A stretch of DNA of 64,000 bases, taken from the NCBI RefSeq assembly GCF_964340395.1, contig NC_135563.1, positions 8,176,155 through 8,240,154 on the forward strand. The letters run 5' to 3'. The notes beneath the pieces were generated by a model that saw nothing but the letters and a program-made list of their open reading frames with translations, made no database searches and had not been told where the DNA came from. This document shows positions 33,001-42,089 of the stretch, piece by piece. This DNA is from Glandiceps talaboti (lineage: Eukaryota; Hemichordata; Enteropneusta; Spengelidae). The translations under genes and the position numbers were made by a program. Within the stretch, counting starts at the first letter, position 1. Every line of letters begins with the position of its first letter.

Positions 33001-36000
33001 TGAAAATGCGACAGGAAGTTATGATGCTCCCTGCAGTAGTTCGCTTTGTGAAACTGAGCATGCTCATAACTCAAAGACAGCTGAAAACCCTGATGGAATT
33101 TATGGTGCTACATGTAGTAATACACTTTCTGAGACTGAGCACGCCCACCGTGCAAGAACATATGAAAATACTGCTGGAAGTTATGGTGCTACCTGCAGTA
33201 ATTCTTATGTGGAAACTGGGCATGCTCACAACTCAAGGACAGCTGAAAACCCCGATGGAATTTATGGTGCTACATGTAGTAATTCACTTTCTGAAACTGA
33301 GCATGCTCACAGTGCAAGAACATATGAAAATACTGCTGGAAGTTATGGTGCTACCTGCAGTAATTCTTACGTGGAAACTGGGCATGCTCACAACTCAAGG
33401 ACAGCTGAAAACACGACTGGAAGTTATAGTGTGTCCTGTAATAATTCTTACGAAGTACAACATATGTGTAATTTCATTTTGGGTGATATTATTCAAAGAG
33501 CTGTTGACTGCGCCTCATTGAGAATACCTCCAGACAACAATAATGCAACAGCGGAAGAGGTCATGGTTCATCTTCAAGAGCAGTCACGTTGTACTGAGGG
33601 TAAAGGTCAAGGGTCGTCAGAGCTTCATGATGACGACTCCAGTGTTAGTGATGGAATGTGCTGCGAAATGTCACATGACTGCCATTCAGTGGAAGGCAGT
33701 GGCTGCTGTGATTGTCACCAATATCTACCAGAGGGTATGATCAAGAAATCGAACACCGTACTTTTCAAACCCTCAGATTCAGATCCCAATTCAGTCCATA
33801 ATTGCACGCCACTTGAACACACTGCATTCATACCCCTAAATGGACATAGTTCTAATCCGAATTCACCAGACTACTGTGAATATGATGATGATGATGAATC
33901 TGAAGATAGGACTGCAGAGGGAATGTCAGGTTTAGCAAATGTGTATGTTGTGGGAAAGAGTAACGCGACCGTGGAGTTCAGCCAAGCAACGACGGATATC
34001 TATAATGGTGCAGCACAGAACACACCAGTACCTCAAATGCATGGAAATCAACCGTCCAATTTTGTGTTGACCGACAGTGACAGAATTAGACGTTCATATG
34101 CAGAAAGAGGAGAAGTAGTTGGTATTGCGGAGTATCAGACCACAAGGCGGTCTATCGGAGAGGCTATCGTCACTCAGGAAGAGACATTTATCACCAATTG
34201 TTATGAGGGCACAGGTGTTGGATTTGAAGTTGAGAATGGATACCAATGGGAATCTGATGAAAGGTGTGTGCATTTCACTTGATATGCAGTATTTTATCGG
34301 AATTAATCCTCATTGTACTGGGGGATATTTGTTTTTAACCCCAAAGGTGCCTGGAAGTATCCATAAGGTCACGTGTACCAAATAGAGGGGTCATTCTGTT
34401 GACAATATCTGAAGTGTTCAATCAAAAAGTTTAAGTATCATACTGATTTTCTTCATCTTTGGAACAAAAGTTTACTTCCATACCGAGATTTACCATTGAA
34501 CACAGATAAACTTCATGTGTTTAAATCTTGAGTAAAGGTGAATATAATGGGTGATATGAGTAGGGTAGGGGAAATGTTCATAATTGTTTAGCAACAATGC
34601 CCATAACTTTTACTTAATTAGATATTTAGTAAACATTTAGTAAATGTAAGTAGTTGTAATATGTTTGAAGATTGTTTGTATGCATAGTGCAAACAGTACA
34701 TAGCAATTGCTCTAGCATCATTGCGGTTGCTGAACTTCATTTTCGCACTTCTAACCAAGTTTTGAAAACTTCCACGCCATCAATGATAAAAGCTTCTCTA
34801 CTTACTGAGATGTCGATAAGTTGATAACAATTTACCTCTAATGTGAATTACAGTGTTGGGTTTCTGGTAGTACATGTATTTTGATGTGTTTACCGTCATC
34901 TCAGTAAACAGGTTCATAAGGTTGGAACTTCATGTTTACAATCATGTTTTCACATAGCATCAATCGTAGTGGAGTGACCCCTACAGTTTTCATCGTGGTT
35001 TGTATCATATATAAACATGTCAATGTCACATTTGTGAATGTTTGTTTAGGGGGAGGAGGGAGAGGTTTTGTCCTAAACGAACGATGTTCCAAATTTCTTC
35101 CACCATTTCAAAAAGTCCAGAAGCAAGCTTCAATATGGTAAAGTTAGGAGAGATTTAAAGAAATCTGATTTTCAATGAAATTCATTTCCAATACACATTC
35201 TGCCTTTATCATGTTTTTAATGTTTATTGTAAATTTAAAAGTAATTGCGATATTCTGTTTGTTTGATTGGACACAGTGCAAGCAGTACAGAGACAAGTTC
35301 GTATACATCTGAATGCCAGGATGAGACTGAGATTAGTATGGCCATACAGGCTGCAGAGTTGGCAGCTAAACAACAAGCCAGGGCACACTTTACCAGTGCT
35401 GGTGATCTTATCCATAGACTCTTTGTCTGTATATCTGGTGAGTATGTCCTGAATATACAGTTAGGTGTTAAATTTGTATAATGTTATACAATAGCTGTAC
35501 GTGTAAGTGGGTAGTAAAACTGTCAAAAGTGGTGGTGGTAGTAGTAGTACTGAGTTGATTGAATGGAACAGCCAATATGTGACTCCACTGTGCATGTATG
35601 TGATGGTGGTGGAAAGTGATTGAACAGCTGCTGTTACATCATCTACCACCACCACAGACAGTGGAGTCACTGACAGTATCAATCATCTGACTGTGGTAGT
35701 GGTCATGATATTGGTGATAGTAGTAGTTATTTGAATGGAACAGCCACGTGTGTGACACCACTGTCTGTGGTGGTAGCTAATGGAACAGCCAAAATGTGCC
35801 ATGTTTGTTTTGAGATGATGAAAGCCAAAATACTTTACTTCAAAACCTGTAGAATAGCCAACCTTTTGCCAATCATTTGTCTGTGGTGATTTGATACGAA
35901 TATCAATGTGATCTGATTAAGTATTAGTTATTGCTGGGGTGGGGGTAGGGATGAGTGGGATGGGGTGTTTACACTGATTTAGCGACGTGTTTCAGTTTGC

Positions 36001-37170
36001 CAAACACATGTTATATTTCATGATTATGGCCTAGGGAAGCAGACGATCAACTAAACAAATGTATACCAAATGTCTAGCAGATAGTAAAAATAGTGTGTAT
36101 TGTGTATGTGTAATCTGTAGGAGTGGCTGATCAGCTGCAGACCAACTTTGCAGCCGATCTACGTAACATTCTAAAGACAGTGTTTGAAGTATGTGCATCC
36201 GAGGACTTAGAAGTCTTCTATGTGGATAGTGGTAGGCAACAAGACGCAGTGGGTATCTCTAATGAGACATCGTCTCAGGACAGAGAAAGACGCCATTCAT
36301 CAAGATCCAGGAACTCTAGTGGATATGAAGGTATGCAGTTGTAATCAATATAATACTCTACCCACACACAAGCCAAGTGGTGCATGCTGTACTCAAATAC
36401 CAGGCACAAGCCAAGTTGTATAAAACCAAAAATATTGGATTGATTTTATAATCATAAAACATGTGTTTCCATTAATGGCTACATCCATAAGTACACTTGT
36501 GTGTTTTAGATTCGTACAAAAATAATACATTCTAGAATTGTCTTTGTGTCAAACTACTTCCTGGACATACTAGCCCAGTGTACAGATAGGCGTTTTATCT
36601 CAGGCTTACCTAGCTTCTACTTCCAATAGGATCGAAAATGATATGGAGTCACATGCTTACATGTTGAACAAATTTCAAGATGTTTGCGTGTCCTGTGCCC
36701 ATGTGAACAGGGTTACTGTGTACTTTACAGTCAAATATGCGTGGCCATTGTTCATGCTGTAATGAAGTCAGCAGCCATCCAGGTGACTGATATAAAATGA
36801 CCATAATGGGAAGGTGGCCGTTCTGTCAAGGGTCGTTGATTTATTCATTGCGCGCGTGTGTGTAATTACATTTCTTATATTGTGTTTTGATAGAACCACC
36901 TCCCTGGGTACCAGATGAGGAGTGTTCGTACTGTACATCATGTAAAGCACCTTTTACTGTGATTAGAAGAAAACACCATTGTAGGAACTGTGGAATGGTT
37001 TGTATAGTCAATGTTTCATTTGTTGTTTGAATTGCACTGTTTCAAAAGAGGAATGAATACTTGATGTTGAGAACTGTAAAGTTATTGTAACACTGGCTAA
37101 GTCCCTGTTTCATTTTATGTTTGATGGAGCATGAATTTGAAATTTTAACCATAGTGTGACTGTCTGTGTG

Positions 37171-37201
<31 letters not shown>

Positions 37202-37223
37202 CCTGCATGTGCGCGCATCCATC

Positions 37224-37297
<74 letters not shown>

Positions 37298-37572
37298 TAT
37301 GTGTGTGTCCATGTGTATATTTACATACTAATGTGTTTGAAAAGATTGATGTGAATGAATAGTCTTCACTTGTATGTTAGAACTGTAGACATATGATTTG
37401 TAAAACAAACATGATAATAATTCATGGCTTTTCTTTTCTTTATTTATCATTACAGATATTCTGTGGCCGTTGTTCTGCTAACTCTGTACCCTTACCAAGA
37501 TATGGTGTAATGAAGCCAGTCAGGGTCTGTACAAGATGCTATATGTTCCATGTCACCCCATTCCGCAGATAG
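14000..37572 (+). CDS. ZFYVE28: LST2 / ZFYVE28 homologue (lateral signaling target protein 2), FYVE zinc-finger protein
   Basis: Twelve exons join in phase: 14000-14035, 25590-25743, 26097-26221, 27710-27859, 28817-28959, 29676-29765, 31480-31581, 32188-34263, 35277-35437, 36121-36330, 36894-36997 and 37456-37572. They encode 1155 aa (human about 890). The N-terminal domain (1-290) begins [12 protein letters not shown] and carries [30 protein letters not shown] and [12 protein letters not shown], all family hallmarks. Residues 290-960 are low-complexity and include a six-fold 27-residue repeat. The FYVE domain (1087-1148) keeps WVPD, RRKHHCR and RVC, with zinc cysteines at 1096, 1099, 1112, 1115, 1120, 1123, 1142 and 1145. 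FYVE domains bind PI3P on endosomes. Human LST2 limits EGFR signalling by promoting its degradation and is blocked by monoubiquitination at Lys87, which aligns with Lys86 here. Intron 1 is 11.5 kb. Confidence 0.97.
17278..17607. repeat. Compound (CT)n-(CACT)n-(CA)n-(CT)n microsatellite
   Basis: About 330 bp of polypyrimidine-rich simple sequence: CT units, then about 15 CACT units, about 14 CA units, then CT units again. The Ser-Leu and Thr-His frames are artefacts. Confidence 0.95.
17980..18102. repeat. (TA)n-(GATATA)n-(CA)n microsatellite
   Basis: TATATA blocks grade into GATATA units and then about 16 CA units. Confidence 0.95.
18840..19035. repeat. Degenerate ~75-bp tandem repeat (AATGTAGCAATGT core)
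   Basis: Three to four loose units share AAATGTAGCAATGT, a TTTTGTCAAG/TGTTGAGC block and CCAGGCGAT/CTGGTTGTT endings, within LST2 intron 1. Confidence 0.55.
20105..20460 (+). mobile_element. Probable tRNA-derived SINE
   Basis: An A-box-like TGGCGTCATGATGG at 20112 and a B-box-like GGTTTGAGCC at 20158 lie 46 bp apart, the spacing of an internal Pol III promoter in a tRNA. The downstream body contains CTCCCCAGGGAGGG and CTCTGGAACTCTCTGG. A related 3' segment (CTCCAGGGAGTTGAGGAAG) is at 17870-17935. Ends and target duplication were not determined. Confidence 0.5.
21450..21660. repeat. Degenerate tandem repeat (AGCATGGAAAGTTGATAA core)
   Basis: Three to four units of about 65-80 bp share AGCATGGAAAGTTGATAA, GTGGAAATTATTA and ATTTGTCTAGGTT, within LST2 intron 1. 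Confidence 0.6.
21676..21860. repeat. Cluster of GAGACCAGTCTC palindromes
   Basis: Within 180 bp there are two exact GAGACCAGTCTC 12-mers (21724 and 21783), one GAGATCAGTCTC (21816) and partial forms at 21680 and 21846. Several sit in a larger CCATCTGAGA...TCTCAGATGG inverted arrangement. Confidence 0.8.
21969..22080. repeat. 42-bp-arm palindrome
   Basis: Arms 21969-22010 and 22039-22080 are inverted copies with two differences; both begin AGACATGAA(C/T)ATTTATTAG when read inward. A 28-bp loop separates them. Each arm contains TGAATATTCATGACT. It lies in LST2 intron 1. Confidence 0.9.
25706..26027 (+). repeat. Tandem repeat copying the exon 2 / intron 2 junction of LST2
   Basis: The end of exon 2 with its donor (AAAGTACTCA|GTAAGTAT) and the following TGTCTCTATAGTC block is repeated at about 25849-25919 and 25952-26027. 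CAAT/AATC tetranucleotide arrays separate the copies. The true donor is the GT at 25744; copies have GT at 25884 and 25989, each followed by AAGTAT. Using either copy would break the reading frame. Confidence 0.92.
26216..26560 (+). repeat. Tandem repeat copying the exon 3 / intron 3 junction of LST2
   Basis: Starting with the true donor GAG|GTAAAATTATT (GT at 26222), the block is repeated with donor-like GAGGTAA at GT 26300, 26359, 26418, 26477 and 26536. The first step is 78 bp, then four steps of exactly 59 bp. Each unit has ATAGAAATAGCATAGGATAA. Readthrough into intron 3 meets a stop ten codons past the exon. Confidence 0.93.
27160..27213. repeat. (ACC)n microsatellite
   Basis: About 18 ACC units in LST2 intron 3. 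The poly-Thr and poly-Val frames are artefacts. Confidence 0.95.
29858..30092. repeat. (TGTC)n-rich microsatellite
   Basis: TGTC/TCTG units are mixed with CTATCTAT and CTCTGTGTC, starting 93 bp after the exon 6 donor of LST2. Confidence 0.95.
30523..30623 (+). mobile_element. MITE family A, complete copy
   Basis: Runs from TAGTCTGTAAGGTATACC to CATATCTTACAATCTA (101 bp), with internal GGGCGCCCTCACACATCAGT. It is the same size and order as the 2320 copy. It lies in LST2 intron 6. Confidence 0.75.
30926..31387. mobile_element. MITE family B, full palindromic copy (462 bp)
   Basis: Left end TCTGATTAAAATCTGATG and right end CATCAGATTTTAATCAGA are exact inverses. Similarity continues inward through TTACCTCTATT, TTTGTTTTGTTCCA, CTTCCCACATCTGA and AATCTCGTTTGAATCTCG, giving arms of about 175 bp around a short centre. 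Single-arm relatives are at 12039 and at the window edge (63966). It lies in LST2 intron 6. No transposase was seen. Confidence 0.85.
31735..32187 (+). repeat. Tandem repeat copying the intron 7 / exon 8 junction of LST2
   Basis: Six to seven degenerate units of about 65-80 bp resemble the true junction TGACTTGCTTTTACAG|GGAGTTAATCCATACACT. A perfect acceptor copy lies 65 bp upstream (AG at 32121-32122) and another at 31820-31821. Other copies have lost the AG or altered it (CTACGG, CTGTGG, CATAGG). Splicing to the 32121 copy would read [13 protein letters not shown] and then stop. Confidence 0.9.
32969..33454 (+). repeat. Six in-frame 81-bp repeats inside LST2 exon 8
   Basis: Units start at 32969, 33050, 33131, 33212, 33293 and 33374 with no indels and encode residues 528-689. 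The consensus begins [13 protein letters not shown] and ends [10 protein letters not shown]. Units alternate: 3 and 5 ([14 protein letters not shown]) pair with 4 and 6 (HNSRTAEN), so a 162-bp double unit was duplicated most recently. Confidence 0.97.
35530..35790. repeat. GGTGGT-rich imperfect inverted and tandem repeats in LST2 intron 9
   Basis: GTGACTCCACTGT and ACAGTGGAGTCAC occur in inverted orientation, with TGGAACAGCCA repeated three times and GTGGTGGTAG blocks between. It is non-coding. Confidence 0.7.
37168..37312. repeat. (TG)n microsatellite in LST2 intron 11
   Basis: Two TG blocks of about 13 and 33 units are separated by GCGCGCATCCATCCA. Confidence 0.95.
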
Positions 37573-39786
37573 TTTTCAAGTCACAAGATGCCATGTTTTG
37601 TATGTCATCAAAGAGCATCAGTTCTGAAACGTTGGCACAGCAGATTACAAGTTTGTGTGTGCATAGTTGGCAGCACAGATCACCACGTGTATGCTTATTT
37701 GGTTGTCAGCAAAAGTCACCAGGTGTATGCTGTTTATTGGTTGGCAGCACAGTTCAGCAGGTGTGTGCTGGTTTAGGGATGATATTCTACTTGCTGCTGT
37801 AGAATAAGAAATTGTACCTTTTGTAACATATAAACTCAGACTACTTTTATACCAAAACCAAAATCTCAAAATATGATTTCCTTTATACATGGATCAATTA
37901 TTTGTATCAAATGTAGAAGTAAGCCTAGAAGGCAAGTGTCGATGGCACGTGTAGATACATGTGTTGCCAAACTGATACACAACACAAAAAAAACAAACTA
38001 CAGTATTCAGCATTTATGCCACTTTGTATCAAAGATATGAAGCCACTTATTTTTTTTCGATTAACGCTGTAGGAATTTATAAGTTTCCGTAATCACCTAG
38101 CTATAGCACTGTTTGTGAAAGCCACAGTCATATCATTCATACAGATACTAGTATCATGTCTATGCAGTGATTAGGAAAGCAAAAACTCTTAATATAGGCG
38201 AGCTTTCTCATGGTGTAGTTCTAATAGTCAGGTTGACTTTGACCACCAAAGTCAAGGTCAGATGTCTGAATCAAGTTGTTTCATACATTAGGATGTGCTG
38301 AAATGTTTAATTATGTTGTAACCTTGACCTTTGCAGTCAAGGTCAAATGTCAAGATGAATTGTGTGAATTAATCTTGATTGTGAACTAGGGCAAAGATGT
38401 TTCATGTGCACATATAGTTGGTAGCGTGTCTTCCTGACACACTCGTTATCTGTGTTATTAATAGTATACATGCGAGTTTTCTGATGTGCACAGCTTGTCT
38501 AGCTACCCACAGAAACTGTGACTTTAAAACAAAAAGCTATTATTTTGGAGTCAGAGACGACAAGCTGTGAAGAATATGAATGGGAGTGACTTATACAAAC
38601 AGTAGAAGGCAGCTCACGAATGAAAGAAATTATAGTTTCCTACTCAGGCTGAATCATCTAAAACACTGACTGAAATTCTGAAGTCAAGTCAAAATCTGCA
38701 ATAAGCACCACCAACATGTAACAATGCAATTTGATTAACCTTTTCGCTGTCACCCCCAAGAAATCTCTAAGAGATAATTGTGACACAATATGATTTGTTA
38801 CGTCATGGATTTCAGATTTTGTTTATATCTTTTTAACTTTTTAATATTCTTTTTTTTTTAAGCATTAAGAATGTACATATATCTTCTGTATGAGAATTAA
38901 CTTTTATGTAGTGAAACTATTTCTTTTGTTTTTTTTGTCAGTGTTTTATTTTATTGTCTCTGTTGTTATTTTATTATGTACGTAGAGAGTTTTATTGTGT
39001 GTAGGACAAGTATTTTGTTCTTTATACATATCAGTATTTGCATATGCATATTACCAAAGTTTATACACCTGGACGTTTTAAGAAAGAGTGCAGGGGAATT
39101 CATGAATAAGTTCGATTTATTTCTGGTAACTTACACAGGGTGACCAGTGACAAAATGTTGAAAATACTAGTACATAACGCTGCTTGAATAAAATTTCATA
39201 TCATGGTAGGTCAAATTGCAAGTTTGTTGATTATGATATATTAGCAGTATTCCGTGAACATAATAATTGCGTGATCACAAAGCTACAGGAAAATTATTTT
39301 TTAAAATGCCTGGAAATGCAATTGATTTTTGGTTGTTGGGGGGGGGGGGGGATTCACCACACTGGAGCTATACTGAAACAGTCTATCTATTCAAGATGTG
39401 TTTTCTCTGTCCTTTGTGAAATGTAAATGCTGCACATATCATTACCTCATTTTCTTGAAGATCTGCGAAAACGTACTTTTTTTTTGAGACAAGTAATAAT
39501 AGTCAGTTTATTTAACCAAATAAATGTAAACTATAACAGTGGGTAAATTGGGAGTCAGGAAATAGTTAACAGCTAGTCTGGGCCTGTACCCTCACATATT
39601 AATATACAGAAATTCACAGTAAGGGACTATTAAACATGTGTTATGTACACATCATCAAATCAAAATATATAATGTGTTATGTACACATGATTAGAATTGC
39701 AAATATATGTTTGACCAGTACAAATGTTTGGGGATCCCGATGACTTGCCAGTTAGAGACATTATACAATTATCACCCCTTTTATTC

Positions 39787-39841
39787 GGCTGTAAGGTACG
39801 CTGTGACAGCGCCCTCACACATTGGTCAACCCCTCTCGTGT
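39787..39841 (+). mobile_element. MITE family A fragment
   Basis: CTGTAAGGTACGCTGTGACA followed by GCGCCCTCACACATTGGTCA and ACCCCTCTCGTGTC; it matches the left half of the 2320 copy. The right end is missing. Confidence 0.6.
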
Positions 39842-40852
39842 CTAGCGTCTGTATTAACTCACCCATGTCATGTTTTTGGAGATTGTGAATTGTGTTTTAG
39901 TTTTCTATGTTCCAAGTTTTGTGTTTACTTGTGTATGATTGTACTGATAGAAGCAAAGCTGAACCAAAGAAGCCATTCGTACATTGTGTGAGATTTTAAT
40001 ATTCTGTGTTGTGTTCTAACACAGTCACTTGTGGGCTTATATTCTATTCCGGGATGATAATATTCTCGTCTAGGATGATCATAGTACAAAATAATGATGT
40101 TATTAGGTATTCACGAAAATTCAAAAAATACCGTCACCGGTGATTGCATTATCAACTTTAATATTTTCTGATCCAATCACCGATGAAGTTGTTTTTTTTC
40201 CATACTGAATTAAAAAATGTGAGATAGAACACAGAGGGTATAATGTGTTCCCTGTAATTACAATTTCAAATTGTAGGACACAGCAGTGCGTCATGATTGA
40301 ATGAACTAGCAGTAACATGGCCATGGCGAAATACCCCCATGGGACACACAGACGGAAGAACAGCGCCCTCACAGTCGATTGTATAAAGGACAGATAACAG
40401 ATTTGTAGAGACACACAACACGAATCACAAAATTAGACTAGACTTTAAGAATTTTTTAAACGAAAAAATAGATTTATTCAGTTGTACAGTTTTAAACTCT
40501 GCATTCATTTTATATATATTGTTATTTCATTGATAAAATGATAGAGGTCAACAAACTTTTGATTTCATTGTGTAAACAACAGTATCTGAAAGGTACCTGT
40601 AATGGCAGATTGAACAATATTACGTCTATATGCTCCAAAGTTACCAAGAGGGGACTTTTTAATTTGAAACTAATTTTTGAATTTAAAAAAAAAATACAAA
40701 AGTATTTGGCAACAGCAAATGCTTGGTAAAATAGTTTTACTGTATATGAAGAATTTGTGCAAATAAAATGTCTTTTTTTATTTACATGATGATATTTGTC
40801 GGTTTTTTTGTATAACGTTTGACCGCTGTTTCGTACGTGACACCGTAATTTG

Positions 40853-40934
40853 TAGTCTCGGTTACCCACCCTCTTGCCGCTGAGGGCAGAAGCGGGTGAA
40901 ACCCTCAAACGGCAAGAGGCTAGGTAACTGAAAC
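40853..40934. repeat. Inverted repeat with ~34-bp arms
   Basis: The left arm has CGGTTACC, CCTCTTGCCGCTGAGGG; the right arm is its inverse CCCTCAAACGGCAAGAGG, AGGTAACTGAAAC. Loop of about 15 bp. A probable small MITE. Confidence 0.75.
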
Positions 40935-41737
40935 TAATAATTGGACGGAATTAAATGAACGCGAGCATGACAATTATCGAGACACGTGTACAGTTCAAAT
41001 ATCTGTTGACTATTCACTTCAACCACTTGAATTGAAACAATTATTAGCACCCCTTGCACATCGACATGGTTAACAAGACGACTTCCGATTTCCAATAGTC
41101 GTTGCCTTGATGCTTGAGGATACAGAGAAAATTCTCAGGTATTCCATCCACACGTTGACACTGACGTTTGCAATAAGAAGTGTCGTTAAAGCAACAGCGC
41201 CACCGGTGTCAGTAACAAAAAAACTTCGAGATAAAAACGTACAGCGTATGGGTCTTGTGGAGGTAAAATTTCATAGTATAGTTTCCTTTGTCGTCCCGTA
41301 AGCGGCGAAGAGTGTTTTTCGAGACTATATATCTCTCGTGCTCTGTAGTTTAATCTAACATTCACCTACTGTTTGCAAAGGATAATGAATTAATAAATAG
41401 AAGGGGTCAACAAGAAAAGGAGAAATTAAATATGAAAAAAATTAATGCAATTTAATTTAATTTTACATGTATTTTATTAATGAATTGATTTATTTATTTT
41501 GTTTTTCCTACAGTTACACTTCTCAGTGGAGTTTACATCGTGTTTGTTTTCTCCTTTACTAAGATTATATTGACCTCGCTAATGCGACTGGAGTTGACTT
41601 AGATTTTCTAAATCACAAAAACCCACCCCTTTTCAGCGGACCCTCCCCTATAGTTGTCTATGGGAGCTGACCCAGACATGTACAACCACGTACAGACAGA
41701 AAGACAGACACAGGCACACGCACACGTGTCAAGTAGT

Positions 41738-42089
41738 CTGTGGTCTGATTACAGGGAAAAGTACAAATAATCAATTTTGTTCTCGCTCGCGGATTAATAA
41801 TATTATTTCCTGTATATTTCAAATAAAGTTATAAAATAAAAACTTTACTTTATATAAACTAAAACTAAACACTTAACTTTATATTTCAAATAAAGTTATA
41901 AAAAAACAACAACACTTTCCTCTCATTTTTTTTTAAAATTCTATTTCCTAACTGATATCAGTCTTATCTGAGTTTATCAGCTTTGCATTATTATAATTAG
42001 TAGCTTGCTAGAACAAACTCACTATTTGCCCAAATTAACGCATTATGCCGTGAGTGTAAACATCCACTGATCCGACTAATGGAGGTAAC
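41738..42089 (+). repeat. Segment S, direct orientation
   Basis: A non-coding ~350-bp segment from CTGATTACAGGGAAAAGTAC to GACTAATGGAGGTAAC. It reappears inverted at 45728-46008, with shared CAAATAATCAATTTTGTTCTC, ATATTTCAAATAAAGTT, TTATCTGAGTTTATCAGCTT, CTATTTGCCCAAATTAA and GTGTAAACATCCAC blocks. An extra ~70-bp internal repeat of AACTTTACTTTATATA type is present only here. Confidence 0.85.

Larger units (their letters stand above)
37573..41737. other. LST2 3' flank and intergenic stretch
   Basis: No exon set is recognisable. The nearest clear AATAAA on the plus strand is at about 39187, which would give LST2 a 1.6-kb 3' UTR; this is only a possibility. A G13 run is at about 39339. A segment at 40270-40375 (CAGCAGTGC ... 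ATACCCCCATGGGACACACAG ... AGCGCC) resembles 8707-8797 and marks another dispersed repeat. Confidence 0.5.

Noticed and set aside
32925-33521. 198-codon alternative frame across LST2 exon 8
   Set aside because: It is a shadow of the six in-frame 81-bp repeats; the main frame is confirmed by splice phase on both sides.
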